Positions 37,731 to 46,737 of a DNA stretch of 64,000 nt are shown in pieces. Position 1 is the stretch's first letter, and each line of letters starts with the position of its first letter. The stretch is from CAZGAH01 sp964523295 (GTDB taxonomy: Bacteria > Desulfobacterota > Desulfovibrionia > Desulfovibrionales > Desulfovibrionaceae). The position numbers and the translations under genes were made by a program. The notes under the pieces were generated by a model. It had not been told where the DNA came from. It did no database searches and saw nothing but the letters and a program-made list of their open reading frames with translations. The stretch covers positions 17,883-81,882 of the forward strand of contig CAZGAH010000009.1 of the NCBI GenBank assembly GCA_964523295.1, in the 5' to 3' direction.

Positions 37731-38258
37731 TCAGGCGGCCTTGATCCAGTTCCGGATAGCCGAACATTCCGCTTCCCAGCCACTGCCGAAGCGCAGGGTC
37801 AGAAACTGGCGATACAGGTCGTCGAGAAAGGCCAGACTACGCTCAATAAGAAAAATTTTCTCCAGAAATACGGCATCCGGATCGTCGTCCGGATCCTTGC
37901 CGGCCTCGATGGTCGGCGTACGCAGGCCGTTGCAGGTAAAATCCTCGGCCTTGAGGGTCACCTGCCAGGCCTCGGGGTCGCGTTCGATGCGCAGCAGCGC
38001 CCGGTTGACCTTTTTGCCCGTGCCCAGGCCGAGTCTGGCCTCCCGAAGTTCGGAGAGCGCGCCGCTGACCGTCGCGGTCTCCAGACTCTCGCCTTCGCCT
38101 CCCTGCACGGAAACCCGGCGCTCGACGTAGACGGAGATGGCCTCGCCCTCGCGCGTGGTAAATTGACCGTTGCCGGTCTCGGATTTGAACCAGAGCCAGG
38201 TGAGATAATCCTGCCCGAGAACGATGTCCTGCATCTGACCGAGATAGATATCCGCCAT
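37731..38258 (-). CDS. conserved protein encoded with the RdgC-like gene
   Basis: 175 residues, acidic and soluble, no signal peptide. Start MADIYLGQMQDIVLGQDYLTWLWFKSE; the remaining sequence (VYVERRVSVQGG, LRIERDPEAWQVTLKAEDF) resembles the C-terminal half of RdgC-type proteins. It begins 18 bp after the RdgC-like gene ends, so the two proteins may represent a split RdgC. A role in limiting RecA loading at DNA ends is possible by analogy but not shown. Confidence 0.55.
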   Translation of the reverse strand: MADIYLGQMQDIVLGQDYLTWLWFKSETGNGQFTTREGEAISVYVERRVSVQGGEGESLETATVSGALSELREARLGLGTGKKVNRALLRIERDPEAWQVTLKAEDFTCNGLRTPTIEAGKDPDDDPDAVFLEKIFLIERSLAFLDDLYRQFLTLRFGSGWEAECSAIRNWIKAA

Positions 38259-38276
38259 ACTGTACTGCCTCCTGAA

Positions 38277-38894
38277 TCAGGCGATAAAGCGCGTGCCCTC
38301 GGCCGATTCGAGCCGGGACTGGGCATTGGGGCCGAGCAGATGCAAGGCCAGAAAAAAGGGGGTCAAGGGTTCCAGGTGCAGATCGAAGGTCAAGGTGAAA
38401 TGTTCCATGAACATCTCGCAGACCTTGCTGCGCGTAGAATCGAAATAGACCATGCCCCGGTCGATATTCCAGGCGACGTCGAACACCGCCGGGACGGGAA
38501 GCGTCCGGGACAGCAGTTGCAACCGGACCTGTTCCCGGAGCTCCTTCTTGCGCTCCTTGGCCACATACTTGCGCCCCTGCTCGCGGATGCGGCGCTCTTC
38601 CTGCTCCAGGGCCAGCCGGTAGTACTTCTTGAACACGGCAGGCGCGACGCGGCGGGTATCCAGACGCAGCGAAAAGGCCAGATAAGCGCCCTTCTCCGGC
38701 GGCGCTTCGCTCCATTCCAGATCGAGCATGTTCTCGAAACAGACCCAGCCCCAGGACATCTCGTCGGCAGAATTGTCGATATCCTTGAAGGCGTTGCGCT
38801 TCAACCGCTCCGGCGCCTGAGCCAGCAGCTCGCGCGGAAGCTCGTCGATGACGCGATAGCGGGTGAAACTCGTACTTCCGGATAGAAAAGCCAT
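38277..38894 (-). CDS. RdgC-like recombination-associated protein
   Basis: 205 residues, starting MAFLSGSTSFTRYRVIDELP. Family elements include SADEMSWGWVCFENML, KGAYLAFSLRLDTRRVAPAV, KERKKELREQVRLQLLSRTLPVP and DSTRSKVCEMFMEHFTLTFD. Escherichia coli RdgC (about 300 residues) is a ring-shaped DNA-binding protein; this one is about two-thirds of that length, and the next gene downstream may supply the remainder. ATG 38894 follows AGGGGG. Confidence 0.65.
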   Translation of the reverse strand: MAFLSGSTSFTRYRVIDELPRELLAQAPERLKRNAFKDIDNSADEMSWGWVCFENMLDLEWSEAPPEKGAYLAFSLRLDTRRVAPAVFKKYYRLALEQEERRIREQGRKYVAKERKKELREQVRLQLLSRTLPVPAVFDVAWNIDRGMVYFDSTRSKVCEMFMEHFTLTFDLHLEPLTPFFLALHLLGPNAQSRLESAEGTRFIA

Positions 38895-39132
38895 ATGTGC
38901 CCCCTGCGGTCGTGCCGCACGCGTGCAATGCGCTTTCTGTAAACACGCCGCGCCCGATCCGGGCGCGACCGGGATGTTGTCAACCATTCCGGGACGCCCG
39001 TCAAGCGGGCTTGCACGAGGAGGCCGGACGAACCGGCGGGCAACCCGTACCAATCCCGGGAGCCAGGAAAAGGCATCTGAAAGATCGCGAAAAGCCGATC
39101 GTCAGGACAGCCGCGTCATGACGGCCTGGCGT

Positions 39133-39588
39133 TCAATTCGGACCCCGATACTCGGTCAGAATCAATCCGTACAACGCGGGAATGGTTTCCGGCTGCAGGT
39201 GCTGTCCTTTCTCATAGAGTTCGGTTAAAAAACACAATTTTTTCGATACGTCAAAAACGAAAACCAGTCCCAATTGTTCGTTTTCAGCCTTACCTTTGGC
39301 CAGTTCCAGATCCAACCGCCATTTGTTGGCCTCTTCCTCGGTCCAGGTACTGGATTCGATGGCGCCCTCGTAGATGACCGTTCCCAGAATCCTCACGAAC
39401 TCCTTGAGCGTGAAGCCCTCGGGGACAATGCCCTCGACAGGATGTCTGGCGTTTTGCATGACCTGAGCCGGCAGCAGCACCTTGCACGCCAGCATCTTTT
39501 CCGGCGGCCCTCCTGCGCACGAGAGCAACTGCGGCGTAACCGCCCCAAGCACCAACAGCGAAAAGATAAATTTCCAATGACCGCGCAT
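39133..39588 (-). CDS. lipoprotein, unknown function
   Basis: 151 residues. Signal peptide MRGHWKFIFSLLVLGAVTPQ with lipobox LLSC (Cys 24). The mature part is a small soluble domain (FTLKEFVRILGTVIYEGAIE, then WRLDLELAKGKAENEQLG and FVFDVSKKLCFLTELYEKG). I recognise no family. ATG 39588 follows CAAGGAGAA. It is monocistronic, divergent from the SDR gene. Confidence 0.7.
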   Translation of the reverse strand: MRGHWKFIFSLLVLGAVTPQLLSCAGGPPEKMLACKVLLPAQVMQNARHPVEGIVPEGFTLKEFVRILGTVIYEGAIESSTWTEEEANKWRLDLELAKGKAENEQLGLVFVFDVSKKLCFLTELYEKGQHLQPETIPALYGLILTEYRGPN

Positions 39589-39865
39589 GGGTTCTCCTTG
39601 CAATGCATCTCCATCGTTCCCCAGAGACACTGCCTGCGTCGCGGCATCCGTGGCGCATCGGGCAACAGACCTGCCTTTTCCGCTTCAAACCGCCCCCCGG
39701 AACGACATGGCGACGTGTTTAGCACAGCCCGAATTGATTAGCCAGATGGCGAAAATGCAATCGCCGCATTCCTGTTGCCGCGGCAAGGCCGCGGGAGTAC
39801 ACTGGGAGCGGCTGCATCGTACTCGTCACCAGACAGAGGACAACGACGCGGACAGGAGCGATCCC

Positions 39866-41359
39866 ATGGCTGAATCTACCGTCCTGATAACCGGTTCAAC
39901 CGGCTATATCGGAGGCCGACTGGCGCCCTTGCTGCTGGAGCGTGGTCTGAAGGTCCGGGCAATGGCCCGCACGGCGGCCAAGCTCGCGGCCAGGCCGTGG
40001 GCCAGGCATCCGGATTTGCAAATCGCCGAGGCGGACATCCTGAACGAGGAGGCCATGCGCCAGGCATTACGCGGAGTCCGGGCCGCGTATTATCTGGTCC
40101 ACTCCATGGAGTCGCGCCAGCGGAATTTTGCCGATACCGACCGCAATGCCGCGCAAATCATGGCTCGCGCCGCCGCGGCCGAGGGCGTGGAGCGTATCAT
40201 CTATCTCAGCGGACTCATGCCGCCGCTGCCCGAGCAGATCATCTCCGGACATTTGCGCTCACGCGCCGAAGTCGCCGCCATCCTCCAGGCCGGACCCGTG
40301 CCGGTCACGGTGCTGCGCGCGGCCCAGATTCTCGGCTCCGGCAGCGCCTCCTTCGAAATGCTGCGCTATCTGGCGGACCGGCTGCCCGTGATGCTCACAC
40401 CGCGCTGGGTACGCACCGAATGCCAGCCCATCGCCGTACGCAATGTGCTCGAATACCTGGCCGGGTGCCTGGAGCATCCGGAAACCATCGGCCAGACCTA
40501 CGACATCGGCGGCCCCTTCATCGAAACCTACGAGCGGCTCTTCCGTATCTATTGCGAAGAGGCCGGGCTCAAACCACGGCTGATCATTCCGTTGCCCTTT
40601 CTCTCGCCCCGGCTCTCCTCCTACTGGGTCGGCCTGGTCTCTCCCGTACCCGTGGCCCTGGCCCGACCGCTCATTCGCGGCTTGAACAACCGCGTAGTCT
40701 GCTCCGATTACCGCATCCGCGACATCATCCCCCAGGAACTCCTGGACTGCCGCTCGGCCATACGCATGGCCCTGGACAAGGTGCGCCAGCAGATCGTCCC
40801 CACGTGCTGGTCCGACGCCGGGCATACGCGATTGCCCGAATGGGCGGCCTGCGGCGACGCCCCCTACGCCGGCGGACGGATCCACGAGTTGAGCTTCCGC
40901 GTCACCGTCGATGCGCCCCTCGCCGAGGTCTGGAGCTGCCTGAGCGCGGTCGGCGGCCGCACCGGCTGGTACGCCGGCGACCTGCTCTGGAAACTGCGCG
41001 GCTGGCTGGACTCCCTGTCCCGTGGTCCGGGACTCAACCGCGGCCGCCGGAATGCCGCCCGGCTCCAGCTCGGCGACGCGCTCGATTTCTGGCGCGTGGT
41101 CGATATTCAGGAGAACCAGCGTTTGCTGCTTCTGGCCGAAATGAAACTTCCGGGCGAGGCCCTGCTCGAATTCACGCTCGAACCCGGCCCGTCCGGGGTC
41201 GAAATCCGCCAACGGTCGCGCTTCCTGCCACGCGGCGTAGCCGGCGAGGCGTACTGGTGGGCGACCTGGCCCCTGCACATCCTCATCTTTCGCTCCATGC
41301 TCGCGGCCATCGCAAAAAAACTCGAAGCCAATATCGTTTCCGGCCCGGAGCGGGTCTGA
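39866..41359 (+). CDS. SDR-family NAD(P)-binding protein with C-terminal DUF2867
   Basis: 497 residues. The N-terminal extended/atypical SDR domain has TGSTGYIGGRLAPLLLERG (Rossmann G-x-x-G-x-x-G), AYYLVHSM and IYLSGLMPP; there is no clear YxxxK pair. Residues about 330-490 are a DUF2867/START-like domain (WTEEV-type pocket; GWYAGDLLWKLRGWLDSL and RQRSRFLPRGVAGEAYWWA). This two-domain protein is common as a predicted NADH-binding oxidoreductase of unknown substrate. ATG 39866 has ACAGGAG upstream. The next gene starts 131 bp later and may belong to a different transcript. Confidence 0.8.
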   Translation: MAESTVLITGSTGYIGGRLAPLLLERGLKVRAMARTAAKLAARPWARHPDLQIAEADILNEEAMRQALRGVRAAYYLVHSMESRQRNFADTDRNAAQIMARAAAAEGVERIIYLSGLMPPLPEQIISGHLRSRAEVAAILQAGPVPVTVLRAAQILGSGSASFEMLRYLADRLPVMLTPRWVRTECQPIAVRNVLEYLAGCLEHPETIGQTYDIGGPFIETYERLFRIYCEEAGLKPRLIIPLPFLSPRLSSYWVGLVSPVPVALARPLIRGLNNRVVCSDYRIRDIIPQELLDCRSAIRMALDKVRQQIVPTCWSDAGHTRLPEWAACGDAPYAGGRIHELSFRVTVDAPLAEVWSCLSAVGGRTGWYAGDLLWKLRGWLDSLSRGPGLNRGRRNAARLQLGDALDFWRVVDIQENQRLLLLAEMKLPGEALLEFTLEPGPSGVEIRQRSRFLPRGVAGEAYWWATWPLHILIFRSMLAAIAKKLEANIVSGPERV

Positions 41360-41490
41360 CGCCTGCCGGAAAAGCGAACCTCGCTCGCACACGACAACGC
41401 GCGAACAAGGCCCATGCCCCTGACGGATTGATGCGTCCGGCCCGCGCCCCCCTCTTTTCTTTCCCCGGCGCTCCGTCTACAATCCCTCCC

Positions 41491-42942
41491 ATGCCTACGC
41501 TCGACGACACGTCCATCCTGCTCGTGCATCCGCTCGGACGCAATTGCGGTGCCGATATTGCCCGACTCGCCAACATCATGCCGCCGCTGGGACTGGCCAG
41601 CCTGGCCGCCTGGCTGGAACGCGAAGGGTTTGCCGCGTGCGTTGTGGACTGCTACGCCCGCGGCGGCGCGGACCGGCTGCTGCGGGAGCGGCTGCTGGCC
41701 CTGCGCCCGCGCTGGATCGGCTTCTCCTGCACCACGGCGACCTTTCCCGATGGCCTGCGTCTGGCTCGTCTGGCCAAGAGCGCCCTGCCCGGCGTACGCA
41801 CTGTCTTCGGCGGCGTCCATGCCTCCTCGCAGCGGGAAACGCTCCTGCACCACTTTCCGGAGATAGACTACGTCGTAGCGGGCGAGGGCGAAGAGCCCCT
41901 GACGGCCCTGCTGCGCAGCGGGGAAAAGGGCCTGGAGAACATCCCCGGCCTGGCCTGGCGCGACGCCGACGGGACGCCACGCTGGAATGCCCGCGGCCGC
42001 CCGACGCTCGCGCTCGATCAACTGCCCTTCCCGGCCTATGAAAAACTCGACAATTATCCGAACGCCTATACGCTGCCCATCTTCAACTACCCCAGCGTGC
42101 CGAATGCCAGCTGCATTTCCAGCCGGGGCTGCACCTACGCATGCAGCTATTGCGATCGCTCCGTATTCGGCCGCAGTTACCGCTGCAACTCGGCCGACTA
42201 CCTGTATGCCCACCTGGCCTATCTGAAGGAGCGGTTCGGCATCCGTCATATCAATTTTTACGACGATCAATTCACCCTGGATTCCGGCCGCGTTGCGGCA
42301 TTCACCAGACTGATGGCCGACCGCCCCCTGGGCATGACCTTCAATTGCGCCGTGCGCGCCGACCATGTCGGCCAGGACACCTTCCGCCAGCTCAAGGCCG
42401 CTGGATGCTGGATGGTCAGCCTGGGCATCGAATCCGGAGACAGGGACCTGCTCGTACGCCACGGTCGCACCCTGCCCCTGGAGCAGACCGCCCGGGCCGT
42501 GCAGGAGGCCAAAAGGGCCGGGCTGCGGGTCAAGGGATTGCTCATGATGGGCCTGCCCGGCGAAACGGAACAGAGCATCCGCCAGACCTTCGACTACGCG
42601 CGCTCGTTGCGTCTGGATGAAGTCAATCTGACCAAATTCACGCCCTTTCCAGGCGCCCCGCTCTACGCCGACATCCGCGAACACGGCGTCTTTGAAGAGG
42701 ACTTCGAGCGCATGGACTGCATGCATTTCGTCTTCGTGCCCGCGGGCCTGACCCGGGAACGGCTGGAAGAGCTGTTCATCGCCTTCTATAAAAGCCATTA
42801 TACGCGGTCACGCGTGCTTTGGGACCGTCTGGCCATGCTCTGGCGCTCGCCGGACAGCTGGCGGCGCTTCCTCGCCCATCTTCCTGCGTTTCTCCGCTTC
42901 GCCCACAGTGGCAAACGCTGGGAGGACGAACACGATGCCTGA
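41491..42942 (+). CDS. B12-binding radical SAM protein
   Basis: 483 residues. The N-terminal 140 residues are a cobalamin-binding Rossmann domain (MPPLGLASLAAWLEREG, RTVFGGVHAS, YVVAGEGEEPL). The radical SAM domain has cluster cysteines C214, C218 and C221 in SRGCTYACSYCDRS, followed by the BchE-like core (INFYDDQFTLD, GIESGDRDLL, KGLLMMGLPGETEQSI). Relatives methylate or rearrange unactivated carbons in lipids, antibiotics and tetrapyrroles. There is no Shine-Dalgarno, and TACAAT ends 8 nt before ATG 41491, so the message may be leaderless. It overlaps the glycosyltransferase gene by 8 bp and starts the acyl-pathway gene run. Confidence 0.85.
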   Translation: MPTLDDTSILLVHPLGRNCGADIARLANIMPPLGLASLAAWLEREGFAACVVDCYARGGADRLLRERLLALRPRWIGFSCTTATFPDGLRLARLAKSALPGVRTVFGGVHASSQRETLLHHFPEIDYVVAGEGEEPLTALLRSGEKGLENIPGLAWRDADGTPRWNARGRPTLALDQLPFPAYEKLDNYPNAYTLPIFNYPSVPNASCISSRGCTYACSYCDRSVFGRSYRCNSADYLYAHLAYLKERFGIRHINFYDDQFTLDSGRVAAFTRLMADRPLGMTFNCAVRADHVGQDTFRQLKAAGCWMVSLGIESGDRDLLVRHGRTLPLEQTARAVQEAKRAGLRVKGLLMMGLPGETEQSIRQTFDYARSLRLDEVNLTKFTPFPGAPLYADIREHGVFEEDFERMDCMHFVFVPAGLTRERLEELFIAFYKSHYTRSRVLWDRLAMLWRSPDSWRRFLAHLPAFLRFAHSGKRWEDEHDA

Positions 42943-44167
42943 GTCCGAACTGCTGGCCGTGGTGGCCATTCCCGTCTACAACCACGCTTCGACGCTGCGC
43001 GCCGTCGTCCAGGCAGCGTTCGCGACGTTGCGTACGCTTCCTCCGGATCTGCCGTCCGCGCACCCGCATGTCCTGGTGGTGGACGACGGCAGCGACGACA
43101 ATCCGGCCGCGGCCCTGGCGGGCCTGGACGGCGTCGAACTGCGGCGGCACGAGCGCAATCGCGGCAAGGGAGCGGCAATCCGTACCGCGGCCCAGGCGGC
43201 GCGGGACATGGGCGCAACGCACCTGGTCACCCTCGACGCCGACGGGCAGCACGACCCTTCCGATCTGCCCCGCTTTCTCGCCGTGCTCAAGGACTCGCCC
43301 CTGGCGATCGTAATCGGAAAGCGCGACATGTCTTCTCCGGATGTCCCGCGCATATCGCGTTTTGGCCGCTGGTTCTCCAACTTTTGGGTGCGCGTACACA
43401 CGGGTCAGGCCGTGGGCGACAGCCAGAGCGGTTTTCGGGCCTATCCACTGGCGCTGCTGGAAGGCTTGCCGTTGCGGGAGTCGCGCTACGCCTTCGAGGT
43501 GGAGGTACTCGTGAAATCGGCCTGGGCCGGGGCCCGGCTCAGAGACGTGGACATCCTCGTACACTACGCGCCGCGTGGCCGCCGGATATCCCACTTCCGA
43601 GCCTGGGGCGATAACGTCCGCATCGCCTGGCTCAACACCCGGCTCACCCTGCGCTGCCTGCTCCCCTGGCCACAGGCCAGACTGATCGCACGGGAGACGC
43701 CGGACCGGATCACCGCGATTCATCCGCTCCGCTCGATCCGTCAGTTGCTGCGCAATGGCGTAGCTCCGGCTGACCTGGCCTGGTCGGCGGCATTGGGCGT
43801 GGGCATCGGCGCGTTCCCGCTTCTGGGCATACAGACCGTGACCGTGCTGGCCGTTGCCGGCTACCTGGGACGAAACAGGCTGGCAGCCCTGGCCGCCAAT
43901 CAACTGTGCACGCCGCCTTTGGTCCCGGCCTTGTGCGTGGAAATCGGATTTTTTCTCCGGCACGGTCATTTTCTGACCGAATTGTCGCTGGACACCCTGG
44001 GCCGGCAGGCCCTGGACCGGCTCTGGGAGTGGCTGCTCGGCGCGTTCCTGGCCGGTCCGTTCCTGGCCGGGCTGATCGCGGCCATCGTCTACGCGCTCTC
44101 TCTGACCCTCAACGCACAACTCCGGGCGATGCGTCATGTTGCCGACAAGTGGAAACGACCGCGATAA
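42935..44167 (+). CDS. GT2 glycosyltransferase fused to DUF2062
   Basis: 410 residues. Residues 1-235 are a family 2 glycosyltransferase (VAIPVYNHASTLRAV, VVDDGSDDNP, HLVTLDADGQHDPSDL with the DxD, then SQSGFRAYP). Residues about 270-400 are a DUF2062 membrane domain (SAALGVGIGAFPLLGIQTV, AALAANQLCTPPLVPALC) with about four helices. This fusion is typical of clusters with carrier proteins and LpxL-like acyltransferases. ATG 42935 follows GGGAGGACG. It overlaps both neighbours. Confidence 0.88.
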   Translation: MPESELLAVVAIPVYNHASTLRAVVQAAFATLRTLPPDLPSAHPHVLVVDDGSDDNPAAALAGLDGVELRRHERNRGKGAAIRTAAQAARDMGATHLVTLDADGQHDPSDLPRFLAVLKDSPLAIVIGKRDMSSPDVPRISRFGRWFSNFWVRVHTGQAVGDSQSGFRAYPLALLEGLPLRESRYAFEVEVLVKSAWAGARLRDVDILVHYAPRGRRISHFRAWGDNVRIAWLNTRLTLRCLLPWPQARLIARETPDRITAIHPLRSIRQLLRNGVAPADLAWSAALGVGIGAFPLLGIQTVTVLAVAGYLGRNRLAALAANQLCTPPLVPALCVEIGFFLRHGHFLTELSLDTLGRQALDRLWEWLLGAFLAGPFLAGLIAAIVYALSLTLNAQLRAMRHVADKWKRPR

Positions 44168-45056
44168 TACCCGAGGCTGGACGAGCCGCAGTCTGGGATC
44201 GCGATTACAGCACGAATTTTTCTATCGTCTGATCCGGTTGGGAGGACGTCGGCTGGCGTACCTGTTCCTCTATCCGGTGGTCGGCTGGTATACGCTTTGC
44301 CGGCCGTCGGCACGGCGGCGCACGGAATACTATCTGCGCCGACGCTTCCCCGCCGCCGACCGGCTCGAACTGCTGCGCCACAGCTACCGCCTCAGCCTGG
44401 CCTTCGCCCGCGTGCTGGTGGACCGCGCCCGCATTGGCATCGAAGGGCCGCACAGCCTGAAGGTGACATTTCCGGACCGGAACGCCATGCTGGAGATCAT
44501 GGCCGGCGGCGGCTTCGTGCTGATGAACGCACACGTCGGCTGCTGGCAGGTGGCCATGTCCGCCATTGACTTTCTGCAAACCCCGGTGAATATGCTCCTG
44601 CAGCGCGAGCACGGGGATGTAGACCGACAGTACTACGAGCACCGGGGAGAGCGGCAACCGTTCCGGATCATCGAACCCGGCGGCTACCTGGGCGGCGTGC
44701 TGGAAATGCTGGCCGTTCTCAAACGTCGGGAAGCGCTGTGCGTCATGGGCGACCGCATCCTGGGCAGCGAGCGCAATGTGTTGCGCGTACCGTTCCTGGG
44801 CCGGGAGGCACGGTTTCCATACAGCGCCTACGCCCTGGCCTCGGCCGCGCAAACCCCGGTTGCCGTGCTCCTGACCCGGAAGACCGGACCTGACAGCTAT
44901 ACGCTGCAACTGGCCCGGGTCATCCGTCCCGAACCTGGCCTGGGCCGCGAACCCGCGGCCTATTATCCCTGTGTCCTGGCCTTTGCGCAGGCGCTGGAAG
45001 TCTATGTCCGGGAATACCCGTATCAATTTTTCAATTTTCACGATCTGTGGGCGTGA
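44136..45056 (+). CDS. LpxL/HtrB-like lysophospholipid acyltransferase
   Basis: 306 residues. The acyltransferase motif lies around H133 in NAHVGCWQVAM; the usual HxxxxD/E is H-VGCW-Q here, so the acidic residue is replaced by Gln. Further family features: MGDRILGSERNVLRVPFLGREARFP and a C-terminal YQFFNFHDLW, similar to acyltransferases in aryl-polyene-like clusters. A membrane-associated N-terminal segment (LAYLFLYPVVGWYTLC) is present. The start at ATG 44136 overlaps the glycosyltransferase by 32 bp and lacks a clear Shine-Dalgarno; a later start is possible. Confidence 0.8.
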   Translation: MLPTSGNDRDNTRGWTSRSLGSRLQHEFFYRLIRLGGRRLAYLFLYPVVGWYTLCRPSARRRTEYYLRRRFPAADRLELLRHSYRLSLAFARVLVDRARIGIEGPHSLKVTFPDRNAMLEIMAGGGFVLMNAHVGCWQVAMSAIDFLQTPVNMLLQREHGDVDRQYYEHRGERQPFRIIEPGGYLGGVLEMLAVLKRREALCVMGDRILGSERNVLRVPFLGREARFPYSAYALASAAQTPVAVLLTRKTGPDSYTLQLARVIRPEPGLGREPAAYYPCVLAFAQALEVYVREYPYQFFNFHDLWA

Positions 45057-45108
45057 CTATCTGCCGACTGGCTCTGTTCAATACGCCAGTCGCGCGTGAG
45101 GAGCGAAA

Positions 45109-45363
45109 ATGGACATTGCGCAAAAACTGAAAGAGCTGTTGGTCCAGGAGCTGAAACTGGAAGATGTCGACCCGGCCGATCTCCCTGACGATACGGTCCT
45201 GTTCGGCGAAGGGCTCGGGCTGGATTCGCTGGACGCGGTGGAGATAGTCGTGCTGGTGCAAAAACATTTTGGCGTGGAAATCAAGACGCTCGAAGAGGGG
45301 CAGGAGGCCTTCGCCTCCATTGCCAGCCTGGCGGCGTATATTGCCGAACGCCAGCCTGCATGA
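45109..45363 (+). CDS. acyl carrier protein (ketosynthase operon)
   Basis: 84 residues with phosphopantetheine site S40 in GLGLDSLDAVEIV. It has helix 1 (MDIAQKLKELLVQELKL) and acidic helix 2/3 typical of carriers. Its stop overlaps the ketosynthase start (ATGA). With the downstream ketosynthase and upstream acyltransferase it is a pathway-specific carrier; the window's other carrier (18626-18871) is only distantly similar. Confidence 0.9.
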   Translation: MDIAQKLKELLVQELKLEDVDPADLPDDTVLFGEGLGLDSLDAVEIVVLVQKHFGVEIKTLEEGQEAFASIASLAAYIAERQPA

Positions 45364-46616
45364 CGCAGACGCGGATAACGACCGAGGCGCCGGCGGTGAC
45401 CGGAATCGGTTGCCTGTGCGCGGCCGGAGCCGATCTCGAGGCCTGCACGAGCGCCCTGTTCGGGACACGAGCGACACCTGCGCCGCCGCGACGCTTTGCC
45501 ACCGCCCATGACCCGCCTTTTCCCGTGTTCGAGCTTCCCGATTCCGTCATCGACGCGCTTCCCGCACCGAAGGGCACGGACGGTAAAACGCCCGAGGAAT
45601 GGACCAGGAACCCCGTCGGCACGCGTCAGGTACTGCTGACGGCCCGCCTGACTCTGGCCGCCGCCGGGCAGGCCCTGGCCGACGCGAAGCTGACGCCGGA
45701 GACCTTATCCGGCGTGCGGGTGGGCGTCTGCGTCGGCACGAGCACAGGCTGCACCATGAACGATGAACCCTTTTATGCGGCCTCCCGGACTGGCGGCCGG
45801 CCGGATATGGCGCCGATTCGGCGCTATCTCGACAACAATCCGGCGTCGTTGACGGCCAGGGCCTTCGGCCTGCGTGGCCCGCTACAGACCGTGGTCAACG
45901 CCTGCGCCTCGGGCTCGGACGCCATCGGCATCGCAGCCGGCTGGATCCGGCATGGTCTCTGCGACATTGCCCTGGCCGGCGGTGCGGATGAACTCTGCCG
46001 CGTCACGGTCAACGGATTCGGTTCGTTGCTCATCGCCGACCGCGCGCCCTGCAAACCCTTCGACCGCGACCGCCGGGGACTGAACCTGGGCGAAGGGGCC
46101 GCCATGCTGGTCCTGGAATCCGAGGCGCTGCGCCTGCGCCGCGGAGCCAGGAGCCGCGGCCGGGTGCTCGGCTACGGTTCGGCCTGCGACGGGCACCACC
46201 TCACGGCGCCGCATCCCGACGGCCGCGGGCTGTCGCTGGCCCTGGACCAGGCCCTGGCTCAGGCCGGTCTTGCGCCGGAGGATATTGCCTTCGTCAATAC
46301 CCACGGCACCGGAACAATCGACAACGACCGTGTGGAAAGCCGGCTGCTCGCACGCAGGCTTCCGGGCGTCACCTTCCTGTCCACCAAGGGATTCACCGGG
46401 CACACCCTGGGCGCGGCCGGCGCGATCGAAGCCGCGTTGACGCTGGCCTGCCTGAAACGAGGAATCATACCGGGCACGGCAGGCTGCACCATTCCGGACC
46501 CCGCCCTGCCCGCCTCGCCCGTGCTGACGCCGACGCAATTCTCGAGACAAGCCGCTCTGTCCTTTTCGCTGGCCTTTGGCGGCGGTAACGCCGTCCTGCT
46601 GCTGGACGCCGGGTAA
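45360..46616 (+). CDS. beta-ketoacyl-ACP synthase (FabF/KAS-II-like)
   Basis: 418 residues. The catalytic triad is complete: C182 in VNACASGSDAIGI, His in VNTHGTGTIDND and His in KGFTGHTLGAAGA. The KAS fold is otherwise normal (FDRDRRGLNLGEGAAMLVLE). The N-terminus is slightly longer than in FabF. It condenses acyl-ACP with malonyl-ACP, here presumably on the co-encoded carrier. No dehydratase, ketoreductase or chain-length factor gene follows, so the pathway must borrow these or stop after few cycles. Confidence 0.9.
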   Translation: MTQTRITTEAPAVTGIGCLCAAGADLEACTSALFGTRATPAPPRRFATAHDPPFPVFELPDSVIDALPAPKGTDGKTPEEWTRNPVGTRQVLLTARLTLAAAGQALADAKLTPETLSGVRVGVCVGTSTGCTMNDEPFYAASRTGGRPDMAPIRRYLDNNPASLTARAFGLRGPLQTVVNACASGSDAIGIAAGWIRHGLCDIALAGGADELCRVTVNGFGSLLIADRAPCKPFDRDRRGLNLGEGAAMLVLESEALRLRRGARSRGRVLGYGSACDGHHLTAPHPDGRGLSLALDQALAQAGLAPEDIAFVNTHGTGTIDNDRVESRLLARRLPGVTFLSTKGFTGHTLGAAGAIEAALTLACLKRGIIPGTAGCTIPDPALPASPVLTPTQFSRQAALSFSLAFGGGNAVLLLDAG

Positions 46617-46737
46617 CTCGCGCCCGCCATGATCTGAAAACCATTGCCTGAAGCTGTTATGCCACCCCGTTCATGCACCCTGTTCAATCACGTCATAGCA
46701 GCTACGCACGCACAAACGAGTTCACAAGGAGATTGTC

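Noticed and set aside
36912..38885. Long plus-strand open frame (657 codons) across the permease and RdgC-like genes
   Set aside because: It is antisense to genes with clear family motifs on the minus strand, and its composition (repeated GHxEA-type stretches) is typical of a high-GC antisense frame.
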